Assembly: GCF_963675165.1 (NCBI RefSeq)
Contig: NC_087388.1
Span: 2,768,800 to 2,832,799, forward strand
Direction of reading: 5' to 3'
Origin: Halichondria panicea
Lineage: Eukaryota > Porifera > Demospongiae > Suberitida > Halichondriidae
Length of the DNA: 64,000 nucleotides
Of the stretch, positions 10,100 to 22,049 are shown piece by piece (positions within the stretch are counted from its first letter, which is position 1; every line of letters starts with the position of its first letter). Below the pieces are notes generated by a model. The model searched no databases. It had not been told where the DNA came from and saw only the letters and a program-made list of their open reading frames with translations. The position numbers and the translations under genes were made by a program.

Positions 10100-11183
10100 T
10101 AGCCTCGATCCCAGGCCGAGTTTTCTCTTTTATAACGGTTAGGCGAACAACTGGGCCTGGTACTAGTTGTCTGCGCATGCGTCAGTCGTTCGTCAGATTC
10201 TGACGAATGGATATTCTCGTTCACTTTCGTGACATTTATATTCGTGTACTATCGTGTACTAGAAGTCAGTTCCCGTTTTATCATTATTGGAATCGATTGG
10301 AATGGCTCTTAGCTGAAGCTTCTCTCTTCTCTGAAGCTTATTCTGAAGACTGAACAACAAGGGAAGAGGTATAAAGCTTTGTCAGCTTGTTGTCAGATAT
10401 TTTTGTGTGGGCCCTATGGCCGGCTATGCTATCAAGTCTTGTTCATGTTTGGCAAGAATGTAGGTAGACTATAGTTTCATCATTAATATGGTGGATCAAG
10501 TGAAGAGTGTGAGCTAGAGAACTTGGTGCTGCCATCATCAGCTCGTCGACAATGACACTATAACCGAGAAATTTAATATGTATAGATCTACACGTATTTA
10601 AAATGTCTACTTCTCTGTACAGGAGCAATGGCTAATATCCAGCTATCCCAACAGTGCTCCTCTTGGCTATACTAACGGACGAGACTGGACAGTTTGAGGT
10701 AAGGGTTTAACCGTCTTTGGTTTCTTTTAATATTGTCCTATACTCACAGACACAGGACTGGAGTATGACCTGCTCATTCGAGCGTTGCTGGGTAGCTCAG
10801 AGACATCAAGAGAATCTACGTTTTCTCAAGCAATGAGTTACGAGTTGGGGCCTAGAATCAGAGAAGTCCAGCAGCCTGCTAAATCTTTTTGAAACGTAAT
10901 TTGAAGGCATTCAATCATCCTGAAGTTGCCCTGGGTCACTGTAATTGTGCTGCAGCACAACTGGCAACTCCCCAGGCCTTTGTGAAGCAGCTCCCTATGT
11001 GCATCTTTTGTGTACTCACTCTGTGCATTTTCTGTGTACAAATTTCTATTATTGATTTATTAAATATTTTTGCCGACCACAAATATACAATGAAAATTTG
11101 ACGCATGCGCAGACAACTAGTACCAGGCCCAGTTGTTCGCCTAACCGTTATAAAAGCGAAAACTCGGCCTGGGATCGAGGCTA
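10100..11183. mobile_element. TAGCCTC element, 1,084 bp, 85-bp inverted repeats
   Basis: The inverted repeats are 85 bp with a single mismatch (starting TAGCCTCGATCCCAGGCCGA), and a perfect 9-bp duplication agtgtgact flanks it (10091-10099 and 11184-11192). The near-identical ends suggest recent activity. No transposase ORF. An internal + strand stretch near 10640-10890 reads like coding sequence but is not recognised. Confidence 0.85.
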
Positions 11184-11192
11184 AGTGTGACT

Positions 11193-11535
11193 ATACAATC
11201 AAGCTCAAGACTGTTATATCAGGACTGCATGCATGCATGCTATCTGTGAGAGACCTGTTTAATACATAGTATGACTATAATTACAGCTGTTCCTTATACA
11301 CTGTAAACTGGTTCAGTCTAGCTATTAGTACCTATAGTACTTATACTACATTGTACACTCTGTTCACATTTTCACACGTCTCACGGTCACTGTAAAGCAA
11401 AACTTATAATACAACAACATCCATCAAAATAACAAATAGATCTACAGTGCATGAAAAACAAACAAAACAACAGTGCAAATTAACAGTGTATAAACAAAAA
11501 CAGCTAGTGGAAGATAACGAAATGCTAAAAAAATT
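11193..11535. other. No gene seen
   Basis: AT-rich sequence with a short GCATGCAT run near 11226. It is probably the 3' flank or untranslated region of the minus-strand gene to its right. Confidence 0.4.
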
Positions 11536-14500
11536 CTATTTAGATCTACAAGTAGGACAAAACCAATCTCCAAGTGGAGATACTTTAATACGAACACATT
11601 TATAATGATACCACACATTACACGTATCGCACTGGACCATTTCATCATAACAGTCAGGACGGAGACAAGGGCAGTATATAGTAATTACTATGCTGGAAAA
11701 TCTTTCTGGTCTCTTGCGGCTACTAATATCTTTTGACTTTGGAAATCTTCTGAGTTTCTCATTTTCAAAGCAACGCACAAGATGTGGCCTCATTTTGTCT
11801 TCATTTAGGGCGATGGTATCCAGATTGTCTCCTTGCAATGCGTGGTATGCAGCGGCAATTGCAAACAAACCACAGTTGTTACTGCCACTGCTCTGCTGTT
11901 GAATGGAGGCCACAGATAGTAACAGCCCGTTGTGCGCTATTAAAGGCTTATACATCTGTGCAATTTGCAGCTCAGCACTTGGCTCCAGGTCTTTCCCATA
12001 TTGGAAGCAGCTATCAAAGAGGAAAAGTTCCCCCTTGATGAGTGCTGTCGCAATCCAGTGATGCCTCTCTGTTACAAAGAATATCTGCACGGCTGTATAG
12101 GATATATATAATTATGATATAATTATAATTATATTATAATTATACGGCCAAGGATGAGGATGAGGTATAATTATACCAATACTATAATAATACTACTATT
12201 AATTTAAGTAGAAATTATACCTGTGGCTTCACTACTATAGTGACTGCAGGAAAGGACATCTTCTGAACCAGAAGAGTAGAATAGCAGCCTTCAATATTTG
12301 GAAATTGCATTCTCATCAGTTTGTGCGCAGCATACATATGACGGTCAGAAAGCATCCCGCTCTCAGCAAGAACTACATCCTTGTCTCCCGTCCTCAGGTC
12401 CAAATCCTTCACCCAGTAGCTTGAATTCTGTCGAATGTGCACACAATAATTATAATGAACGGTTTATAGTGTGCATGCACATAATTTTTAATAATAATTG
12501 CAATTAACGATAGCTCCTGTTAACAAGTATATAACTATATTATACCTTTCTTGTTACAGACTGAGTAGTCCTTTGCTTCTTCAAAGGTGGCTCCATAGAG
12601 GATGCAGTCTTAACCTGAGAGAAGGGGGCGTCTCGCTTGCGAGAGGAGTGAGCATCTGGCTTGTGAGAGGAGGGGATGTCTGGCTTGTGAGAGGAGGGAG
12701 CGGCTGGCTTGTGAGAGGAGGGGACGTCTGGCTTGTGAGAGGAGGGAGCGGCTGGCTTGTGAGAGGAAGGGGCGTCTGGCTTGTGAGAGGAGGGAGCGGC
12801 TGGCTTGTGAGAGGAGGGAGCGTCTGGCTTGTGAGAGGAGGGAGCGGCTGGCTTGTGAGAGGAGGGGGCGTCTGGCTTGTGAGAGGAGGGAGCGGCTGGC
12901 TTGTGAGAGGAGGGAGCGGCTGGCTTGTGAGAGGAGGGGGCGTCTGGCTTGTGAGAAGAGGGAAAATCACAATTTTTTTCCCACAGCTTCTAAAAATGGA
13001 GTGCATAATTATAAAGAAACATTAAATTAATATCGTAAAGAGAAATGTAATGTAATTATAATTAGCTTCAAAATCTAGATACACATGCATTATACCTTGC
13101 TTGGGTCTTTCACAGGAGTACTTGTCAAAGAAGGGTTAAACTGATCGAGAGATTCATCGTGATGGTTGTCTGATAATTCGGAAGGATCCGAGAGAGAACT
13201 ATGTTGATCCAAGAGAGGTTTTTCGGAGTCTGAGCCATGGTAATGCTTTAACCGCTGTTGGTTAACAGCCTTTTTTAAGGTCTTTCCAGTCTTAGGGTTG
13301 GCAATCTTAAAGACTCCCTTGTCCAAGCACTCCACCACCGTGTATGGGCCTAACCACCGAGGCTTCAGCTTGTCTCCCTTCTTACATTCCCTGGCTGAAT
13401 TCCTCAGCCAGACCAAACTCCCAGTCTTAAACACCTAGAAAAATGACATGGCTATGACATTAAACGAGTAATGAAAATAGCCATGGTACGCTCATACAAT
13501 GATATAGCCTGCTCACCCTCTTGTCTGCATGCTTCCGATCATAGTATATCTTGTCCTTTTCTTGGGCATTGTCAATGTTCTTCTTGGCTTTGCTATGGAT
13601 ATCATCCTTTAACTTTGTAACAGCTCGAGCATGGGTCATAATGGCACTAATGTCCCAGCTCTGCTCAAGTTCACCCTCGCTGCCTAACTCCAGTTGAATA
13701 GGGAGTACAGGTTTCCTGCATGTGGAATGTTATAATAATAATGCATGCATGCCAGGTTATCATGTAATTATTATAATAATGAACAACTCACCGACAGAAC
13801 ATCAACTCGAAAGGTGAATACTTCGTTGCCTTTTGCTTACTCGTCCTATAAGCAAAGAGAATAGCGGGCAAGTGGTAGTCCCAGTCGGTCTGTGAGTCAT
13901 TCACATATTTGAGTAGTGCTGTTTGAAGTGTTTGATTGAAACGTTCAGTTAGCCCGTTGGTTTGTGGGTGGTAAGCTGAAGTGACCCTGTGCTCTGTTCC
14001 AGTGAATCGAAAAAGCTCTGTGTTGACCTGATTAACAAACTCACGGCCTTGGTCCGATATCAGCACCTCACAAAACCCAAACCTGCGTGCATGTATAACC
14101 ATAATCATTAAATACGTGTTATTATAATTATGTGTAGAGATGCATGTGATTACAATTTCACACACATGCATAGCTTACCGACAAAACAAGTTGTACAGGA
14201 ACATTGCCACTCCAAATGCAGTTTTGTCAGGGAGTGGGGCTGCTTCAGCCCATTTGCTACCAATGTTACCACATATTTGCTGCCATTGGGTGTAATCGGC
14301 AAAGGTCCTATCAAGTCTATGCCAACCTATAAAGTGAATTACATAATTATAATTAATATATGACTGTGCTCAAAACAAATAATTATTATGCAATGCCATA
14401 AAAATTATAGTATATACATACCTGATGCCAGACTTTGGGTTGTACAGATATCGGATGGAGTTTGGCATCTGTCTTTACAAATGCTGCATGGGTTCATTCT

Positions 14501-14950
14501 CTGGCACTGGCTGCAGTTCTTTACATACTCTCGGATCTCCTCCACCATCGACTTCCAGTAGAATCTAGAACATATCTTGTCTATAGTTCTATCTCTTCCA
14601 AAGTGGCCACCAGCTGTTCCTGCATGCATGCATCAATTGGTATAATAGATTACAAGCATACATACATGCTCTATTACCTACTATTATCATTTTACCAAAG
14701 CCATAATAATTATTATACCTGCATGGCAATCTTCGAGGATTCTTGATTTCTCCTCATCGCTGCGCACACATATCCTCCAGTCAGCTGCATCAGCAGCTTT
14801 GGTGTGCTTCTTGTAATAGAGGCTACCATTTTCAAACTTAAAGTTCTGCCTGCATTTTCTTCTAAAGTTTGCCTTCTCTGTTTTGCTGTTAATAGTAGGA
14901 GGGTATTCTCCTTTTCGTAAATAGTTTTCAATCTCTTGTAAATTCTCCAT
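11536..14950 (-). CDS. Ginger-like transposase: integrase, GPY/F, proline repeats, Ulp1 protease, PHD finger
   Basis: Nine exons with GT/AG borders join as 14950-14719, 14619-14422, 14326-14179, 14082-13792, 13715-13517, 13434-13096, 12989-12546, 12427-12221 and 12084-11536, giving about 868 codons. In order: an H2C2 zinc finger (DCHAGTAGGHFGRD then NCSQCQ); a DDE integrase core (ISDQGREFVN; AYHPQTNGLTERFNQTL); a GPY/F module (KPRWLGPYTVV); an alternating KPDAPSSH/KPAAPSSH repeat with a basic PPLKKQR motif; an Ulp1/C48 cysteine protease (HHWIATAL, FDSC, GSNNCGLFA for His, Asp, Cys); and a C-terminal PHD finger ending CPTCRSK. This set and the intron-rich layout match Ginger DNA transposons or genes derived from them. 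Two offsetting frameshifts (about 14470 and 14235) remove the first catalytic Asp segment (GIDLIGPLP) from the joined frame. No terminal repeats were found, so a domesticated gene is possible. Confidence 0.8.
12617..12966 (-). repeat. 24-bp coding minisatellite (KP-x-APSSH repeats)
   Basis: About 14 copies of a 24-bp unit, arranged mostly as alternating D/A variants, lie inside exon 7 of the Ginger-like gene. The true frame is fixed by both splice sites and gives Pro/Ser/His/Lys repeats; the other frames are also open because the unit is a multiple of three. Confidence 0.85.
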
Positions 14951-17158
14951 TTCTTGCTGCCTTCTTCAAATGACATGACTGTGAACGATCACTGGTTTTA
15001 TACTATAGATCTAGCTGTCAACTACAGGATAGAACAATTAACCTTGCAACTTTGCTCTTCACACATTTATAGGTCTACATTCCAGCTGTCACTTGCTGTC
15101 TACTACAGGATGAACACTTGCTTCATTGCTACCTTGCATGCTACTACTAACCTTGCTCTTCATCCTGCATGGCTCTTCATTCTCTACTATATGTCTATGA
15201 GGAGTGCATGAATGTACTCTTGCTATTATATACTTACATTGATGGCAACATTGGCGGGAACAAACATGCGCATAGGGGAGTCATTTATTCCTGGGGGAGT
15301 CACCCACACCTTAGGCAGGAATGACCGGGGAGTCACTCCCACCGGGGAGTCATTCATTAATCCTCTGACAACCGGCAAAAATTCTTTCACCACAAAAGCA
15401 GACTGTTTGAAATTTCATTGATTTTCATGTAAAAAGAACAGGAAGTGTAGCATAAGGAAAAGTCACAATGAGTTTTTTCCAGGCCGCGTTGATTGCTATT
15501 TTCTGCTGTATTGTTGGTATGTGACTAGTATGTGTGTCAAACCTACCAATTAACTCACACAGGCAATTCGTGCTCAAACCAGTTGGCCTAAAATATCTAT
15601 TGTGTTCACTGTCTGTGCATATATGTATTCAGTCTTCTGACCATCTTTGGAAGTATTGGATTATTGATACTCCTTGTAGTAGAGGCCTTGTAGGAGGCTG
15701 ATACCGATTTAGTCATAATTAGTCTATAGTGATAAATTATAGTTGTTTTTTTTATGAGGTACATGTATCATTATTTTGTGTCAATAAGTCAATGATGTAA
15801 AATGTTGATGTGTTAAGCACGTGCACATGTATAGTAATGTTGATGTTCATTTATTATTCATTCCAATGGAAGCAAGCTAGAGGGGAGGGGGGGGGGGGTA
15901 CTATACTTACTGGAGCTACAATGCATGTATAGGATCAAGGCAGGCTTTATTAAAATATATCTACGTTCCTAAAAAACACATTAACACAAAGAAGCAAGCA
16001 TGGAAGAGAGCCGGCAGCTATATGTCAATCGTCACAACGTCACATAATTGTACAAGTTTCAGCATCATGATGGTGTACTTTATTTAGCTGGTAGATCATG
16101 TACATAGGGATCATTATAATTATAGGTACTAGTACCAAAATCTTACGCAAAGCAGAGTCATGTGACTGTTTTTGTGACATCTATTAGATGTCACAAATAA
16201 TCCAGTAAACATGCAGTCGCATAAAACGACTCGAAATGCCACATCACGCCGTGCGTACATGCAGGGAAGGAGTCTGGCTCAGTTTGGTATGTAGTAACCC
16301 TCGAATAACCATGCACCCTCTCTATATAATTATACCAATATCCCCATACAAACAAAAACATGACCCCATAACCAGACAAACTTGTACCATGATGTGCTCT
16401 GACACTAACAAGTGCCAAATGTAACGATAATTATAGATACCAGTTGGCCCGTAAAATTAATCATGCAGAGTGTGTGAGTCATGCCTTATGACAATTAACC
16501 CTATATCCAACTCCATGCATGGCCATAATTATTATATATAGATTGGGCGGCTTTATGCTTTAATTTCTTGCTAAGATCTGTCGAGTTCTAGACAAAGTCA
16601 GACTATAGCAGAGACTGTCAGAAGTTGTTTCAAACAAATTCTATTCTTAGAGACAAAAAGAAGAGTAACAGCAACTAACATTTTAGAACAAAACAGAACC
16701 CACACTAATTAAAGAGGTGGAGTTTCAGCAGATGCTGCCAAAACCACAATTCGTAAGTGTGAAAAAACTCTACTTGTACTACTATAATACTTTAGTAGTT
16801 TAGTTACTAATAATATTTCATTCCAAATTCTTGTCCACAAACATAAAGTGAAGTGAATGATGAGACAGAAACAGGGTGTGCGCGTCTAAGTATAGAGGCT
16901 AACAAAAGAATAGTAAGAATCACAAAAAGAGGCAATGCGGTAGGACTACAAAGAGATGAATAAAGTAGTAGCGCATTGCGTGATTAAATTCTATTGCGTA
17001 TTACGTAACATGATATAATAACGGAAAACTGGTAAAGGTGACTACAGAAATTAATAATGGTAAAGATCGTTAATACTAAAGTGTTCACTACAATACTGTA
17101 AATTAACATTAGCAAACATACATCATTGAGTTAGCAGCGCAACAATAAAAACCGATTA
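14951..17158. other. Stretch without a supported gene
   Basis: Contains short GGGGAGTCA-type direct repeats (15278-15352), a possible tiny secreted ORF (15468-15591, below), a poly-G run at 15889-15898, and otherwise AT-rich sequence. Part of it is probably the promoter side of the Ginger-like gene and the 3' side of the kelch gene. Confidence 0.35.
15468..15591 (+). CDS. Possible tiny secreted peptide (two exons)
   Basis: ATG at 15468 opens a signal-peptide-like stretch (MSFFQAALIAIFCCIVG) ending at a GTATGT donor (15517). A CACAG acceptor at 15562 joins in frame to NSCSNQLA and a stop, 25 residues in all. Only the hydrophobic start and the matched splice sites support it; it could be chance or a remnant first exon. 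Confidence 0.15.
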
Positions 17159-18077
17159 TTATAGAGAGAAGAATTCCACATTCTGGATGTAATTAAATGG
17201 TTTTATCTGTCCTCCGCCTACAAAGACTTCTCCACTAGGAAGTACTGAGCATGTGCAATTGTATCGTGCAGTCGTCAGGTCTCCCACTTTCACCCACTTC
17301 CTAGTGTCAGGCTGGTAGAGGACGATCGATGAACTTGGGTTGTCTCTGTCGTCCCGTCCACCAACAGCTAACAGTGACCTCCCAATACTAAGAGGAGATG
17401 AATACTTCAGTAATGTGTCTTCTGTCATACGCCAGAGGGGGGTGGGTGTGTCCAGGTTGGAAAGGGCTTTTGAAAGGAGTTCATTAAGGTCAACGTGGTA
17501 CACTGTCTTGTTTATCCCACTGTGATTGTATCCCCCCATTAGGTAGAGGGTGTTTCCGACGACAGCTGATTTCATTACTGATCTTTGGATAGGTAGTGAC
17601 TGAGCAATGTACCATCTTCTTGATGTCACGTCCAACACCTCCACAGAGGAGGTTCGATGTTTTTTAACATACCCACCAGCTACAATGATGTGGTTGTTGA
17701 ATGAGACAGCTGCTGAGGAACAACGAGCAATATTCATTGCTGGGTACGGGTGAGTCCATTCCCCTGATTCAAACACCGCAAGCTGATTGGTTTCTTTGGA
17801 GCTCATTTGATAACGTCCACCTACCAGAAGTAGTCGATTAGCAATCGATGTCATAGCGAAGCACTTGGCTGTGTACTCTGGTAGTTTGGTCCATTGATCT
17901 TGCTCGAGCTTCATCACTGTACACGCATCACGACCATTTTCTGTAACACCTCCACCAACATACACGGTGCAACCAATAACAGTACTCAGTACCGAGGTGC
18001 CTGCCTTGATTGGTATATCATTTCCTCTTCTCCGTTTAAGAGTGAGCGGAGGTCTCAACTCTCTTGGAGGGGAACCC
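17159..18077 (-). CDS. Kelch-repeat protein (3' exon)
   Basis: An acceptor TTTTTCAG at about 18078 opens an exon of ~305 codons ending at 17159. It carries six or so kelch blades, each with a hydrophobic strand ending in paired glycines (VYVGGGV, LLLVGGRY, IIVAGGYV, LYLMGGYN, LLAVGGRD, VFVGGGQI) followed by W-containing strands (RRWYIA, RKWVKVG). Kelch propellers bind proteins, often as substrate adaptors. No BTB or BACK domain is in this exon; the N-terminal exon(s) were not found, so the full architecture is unknown. The ATG-less start shows the exon continues an upstream one. Upstream sequence contains a miniature transposon (18470-18982), which may lie in its intron. Confidence 0.75.
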
Positions 18078-18171
18078 TGAAAAATAAACTAGGATAGAGT
18101 AGCAATAAATGTGTTCAAGCAAAATCACCATAGAGAAGAACAGGTGGGCGGTGTTATTTACAAAGTTATAA

Positions 18172-18279
18172 TTATGGGAGCTGCTTAGCTTTGCTAGCAC
18201 AGAGAAGCATCATGACCAGTACCAGCACCAGTCCAGCCAGGCTCAAAACAACGTACCCCTTTGAGTGTGAAGTTAAGCG
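18172..18279 (-). CDS. Possible terminal exon encoding one membrane helix
   Basis: On the minus strand an acceptor-like GCCCAG precedes an open stretch with a clear hydrophobic segment (YVVLSLAGLVLVLVMMLL) and a short basic tail CASKAKQLP before a stop at 18172. It looks like the last exon of a single-pass membrane protein, but no upstream exons were identified. It could be a gene relic. Confidence 0.2.
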   Translation of the reverse strand, partial: RLTSHSKGYVVLSLAGLVLVLVMMLLCASKAKQLP

Positions 18280-18469
18280 CTGGGCGTATTGTTAAAAAGT
18301 ACCAGAGGCTCAGAGGTAGATGGAATTTATTGTAAGCAGGTGTTTCATCTTATTGGCGCTGTTAGATCGAGCCTGCCATATACTGCTGCAGATTCTCATC
18401 AAAGGCTAAACTGAAATAGCTACAGTATGAAATTCAGTGAGTCTGAGAATTGTACGCCCTTACTATAAC

Positions 18470-18982
18470 CAGGAGCACATTACAGAAGGAGCGTCTAACT
18501 CTACATGGGTGTGGGAATTACATCTCGTGTTTTCCTAAACGCCGCATTTCCTTATATATAAGAAAAGTGTGTACATAAATTACAGACCGCGGTCAGCCTG
18601 TGAATATCATTATGGATGTATGTAGAGGAAAGCTAGGTTGACTCCGTGAGCCAGAAAGAGCTAAAACGAATAGCTAGGCCATTGATGGGTGTTTGTATAC
18701 ATGTCATTAGTGGGGTACAGAAAGTTTTGAAATAGGAGCATGTCCAATTACTTTGTAAAGAGAGAGTTTGCTAGACCTAACACATACTAGGCGTTTTGTT
18801 TTTGCAGTAGGAGTACAGGGGTTCTTAGAAGAGAGAGAGCTTACTACCAGACCTATAGCTAACTAGCTAGCTGTAGCTTTTCACTTTTCATGACCTATGC
18901 GCTCAGCTCAATTAGTACCAGCCTGCAGATGATTATCACCCACTTAGCGCAATTGCGATTCCCAACGTGTAATGTGCTTCTG
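18470..18982. mobile_element. CAGGAGC miniature element, copy 1 (513 bp)
   Basis: Inverted ends CAGGAGCACATTACAGAAGG and the degenerate complement at the right. It is flanked by a 7-bp duplication ctataac (18463-18469 and 18983-18989). The interior matches 30911-31516. Confidence 0.8.
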
Positions 18983-20089
18983 CTATAACTCAGCAATAAT
19001 TGTTTCACCTGTTTCTGCTGTTGAATGATGAAGTCTCTCCTGAGAAGCTCAGGATCACTGTACCCAATCTGTTTTCTGTGTGCCTGTAGAGGGGAACATA
19101 GTCAATTTCTCACTCCAATATTTTTCTGCCTCAAGGCGTAGCCACACGAGGGATACGGTAAAGCTGACTGTGTGTGTGTATTCCAGTTGTAACTTGTTCA
19201 ATGGTTGCAATGCGACGAAAACTAACATATTCTATAGGCCTCTAGCCACGTTCTCTTGGATTTTTATTCGTGGATTTGCAAACTAAAACTTCTTTCTCGA
19301 GTTATGGCTAGTTTTACTCCACAGTGAAGGTCTCTTCAGAATCTTTCATAGCAGCATTTGTTCGCATATATTTTCTATTCGAGTTAGCCTCTGTTTGTTA
19401 GCTACGAGTCTGAAAAAATCTGCAAAAGCAGCATGCATATCGATCCTTGTGAACTCTGACCTCATTGCAGATCCACCCCATTTATAATTATTCTTGACAG
19501 GAAATCCCTTACTTAAACTTCTACATATATATGCCTCTATCCTTGAAGACTACTGTTTCCATCTTCTATAATGACTGCGTTATAACATAGTTTCTTCTAG
19601 TGGGGGTGGGGAAGAAATAGGAGCTAGGAGGAAGAGGGAGACAGAGGGAGTTTATAATATAAATAATAGTTTATAATGTAAATGAGTAAGCTAAGAAACA
19701 AGTTGGCTAGCTCTACGCGCGACCTTTATTCGAGGTAGATCTACATAATTATTTGCAGCTGAAGCGATCCTTTACCGGTCTCTATTTAAATTATCGTATA
19801 GCAGGTAATTTTCGTGGGTAAAAATTTCGTTCAACTCGAAAACGGTGATTTTTTCGGTGCCTGCACTACATTGCATGTGTTCCAGTAAGCCATGCCTACG
19901 TTTTCGTGGGGGAAAATTTTGTGGAGGTCAGCTTGCATACAAAAATTTTACCCCACGAAAATTATCCGCTATACGGTACCTTAATGTTACTATTATAGAC
20001 GGGTAGTAATTAATTTTAGCGTTTTCAGATTTTTCTGTTTTTAGGGTACTAATTTGGGCGGATTTGCAAATTCATTACCACAATAAAAA
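18983..20089. other. Repeat fragments, no gene seen
   Basis: About 19130-19310 is a truncated copy of the element family complete at 20090-20625 and 31979-32490 (shared ATTCGTGGATTTGCAAA). 19793-19980 is an ACCGTATAGCG element. The rest shows no coding signal. Confidence 0.45.
19793..19980. mobile_element. ACCGTATAGCG miniature element, copy 2
   Basis: Ends ATCGTATAGCAGGTAATTTTC and complement ACCGTATAGCGGATAATTTTC. The interior holds further TTTCGTGGG repeats in inverted orientation. Confidence 0.65.
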
Positions 20090-20625
20090 GCACCGCAGGT
20101 GCTGATGCCTCGGTGGAGGTGCCAAAGCTACATAACATAAAGCTACTAAGCTAGCTTTTATACACATATTAATTATAATTATCATGATGAACATATTTTA
20201 TTTTACCACATCTATGATTTTACTGCATGCACAAACCAGGGAAACTCAAAGAGTGGGTAATGATCGACGATGATTGCTGTTAAAAACGATCGATGCCAAA
20301 AGTTCAAGTCTAAAATTAATGGCTGCAAGTCAGCAGAGCTAACTACTAAGTAAAGTAGCAATACTCGGTAAACAAGTTGGCTACGTGCTCTTCTGAAAAG
20401 GCTGCAATGGCATTCCAAGTAAGCAAAACTAGGCATAACTCGAGAACGAAGCATTATTTTACAAATCCACGAATTAAAATCCAAGAAAACATGACTAGAA
20501 GCCTATAGAAACTCTTACTTACACTTCATTGATCCTTGTGCAGCTGTAGCAGTCTACACACACAGACTGACAGACAGACAGACACACACACTACCGTATA
20601 CCTCGCTTGTGCATGCGCACCGAGG
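20090..20625 (-). mobile_element. TGCCTCGGTG element (copy in reverse)
   Basis: Runs from TGCCTCGGTGGAGGTGCC to CATGCGCACCGAGG; the ends are short inverted repeats. The interior (ATCCACGAATTAAAATCCAAG, TGCAGCTGTAGCAGTCTAC) matches the complement of 31979-32490 and 32512-33255. It carries a short CAGA/CA microsatellite near its TACGGTAG end. Confidence 0.65.
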
Positions 20626-21227
20626 GATAATTATATCTCGTAAAAGTATGAGTTTTAAGGTTGAATGGAAAGTTTGGAGACAGATACAGATGAAAAAAGG
20701 GCTAGCTTGCTTAGCATACTCTCAAAAGTACATTACATTATACAAAAGTACGTTTGAAAAAAAGAAAAAAAACATTTTTTTAATGAGATTCATAATTTAT
20801 AATAGTAACAGTAAGGTAACTGAACACTCCTCTGGATCTATTTAAGGTTTAGCACTTTAGTGCTCTAGCAGTACATAATTAATAAGGTGTAGCCGCACGA
20901 GGAATACGGTGTCTATTCCAGCTGTAAGGCTGCACCAAATTGATGTTTCGCAGATCCCAGTATAGAACAGGTGGCAGCAGGCAAACACATTTTTCAGTAA
21001 TCACAAAACACAACAAAAAGTTACTTCAAAGCATCACTACATTATAGTGCTAGATCACGTGGTCAATCTGACCTCTGACCTTGACAACTATATTTTTGGG
21101 AATTCTGAAATCCGTGAAACATTAACTTGATATGGCCTTGCCTCGAATCCAGGCCGATTTATTGTATAGGTGATAGTAGCCTCGACTCCAGGCAGCAAAG
21201 AGAAAGGCGGCTTGGTATACATTGTAC
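20626..21227. other. No gene seen
   Basis: Contains a lone family end GTGTAGCCGCACGAGGAATACGG near 20885 and two TAGCCTC-type half-elements (about 21140-21160 and 21178-21215) without clear partners. Confidence 0.4.
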
Positions 21228-21437
21228 CACATGTAGAGGGTAATTTTCGTGGGGTAAAATATTCGTGGTTTTCGTGGTTGAAGGTCTGACCACAAATATT
21301 TTACCCACGAATGAAGCGACCTTGCTTACCTTACCTGCAGTGCAAGCTCCAACCACGAAAATATTACCCACGAAATGTTCAATATTGCTGAACCACCACG
21401 AATATTTTGTCCCCCAAAAATTACCCGTTATACGGTA
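21228..21437. mobile_element. ACCGTATAGCG miniature element, copy 3
   Basis: Paired GTAATTTTCGTGGGG and complementary AATTACCCGTTATACGGT ends, with internal ATATTCGTGGTTTTCGTGG and inverted copies. It is nearly the same as the right half of 36337-37330. Confidence 0.65.
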
Positions 21438-21786
21438 TGCGCATGCACGTACATTACCACGAAAAGGGGGTAATCCGTATACAGGGTTTTGCAGAATCTT
21501 TGCAATATCCATAAAAAAGCGTCGAGCGTTCCTTATATGGTTATATCTGTGGTCAATAAAGTTGTAGATCTAGTCAGCATGCATGGCACTATTCTATTGT
21601 AATAGTTGATGGAGATGCTCAGCAACAATAAGACACTCCAAAGCAGCTCTGTCTGGTGCACTATCTCCATCTTATATAGTACTTTCGTGAACAAAAAACG
21701 CCATTTTGCTTCTGAATTTTGCTTTAGGCTTGGCATTTCACCACAATGTGTGTATATGAGACCACAGTGTGTAAACATTAGATATG

Positions 21787-21877
21787 GATAATGCATGAGG
21801 TATCTATGTGTTATAGTGTCCCAAAGCTCGAGGGATGAGGGACACTATAACCACATAGATATCGAATGCACATTATC
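21787..21877. repeat. Large imperfect hairpin
   Basis: Left arm 21787-21822 (GATAATGCATGAGGTATCTA...) pairs with 21839-21877 (...TAGATATCGAATGCACATTATC), loop about 16 bases. Likely a decayed miniature element. Confidence 0.6.
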
Positions 21878-22049
21878 TAGATCCCAAAACCTATTGGCTA
21901 CTAGAAATGCACTAGCTTAGCAACAGTCAACCTAGCAACTGCATCATTTCTTTTGAATATTAATATCTGAAAAGTTGCTCTACTAAATCTGTGTCTATTC
22001 AAGTCAATTCACAGTTTAAATGGAAAAAATTATAGTCCTAGCTCCACCC

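Noticed and set aside
12617-12966. CRISPR-like regular repeat
   Set aside because: 24-bp units abut with no spacers, within a eukaryotic exon.
12498-13025. Forward ORF with repeated WLVRGG and a minus-strand ORF with LTSQTPPP repeats
   Set aside because: Other frames of the 24-bp coding repeat; splice phases fix the KP-x-APSSH frame.
21265-21567. ORFs across the ACCGTATAGCG element
   Set aside because: Similar ORFs recur at 37150 because the element is repeated; they encode inverted-repeat sequence, not a protein family.
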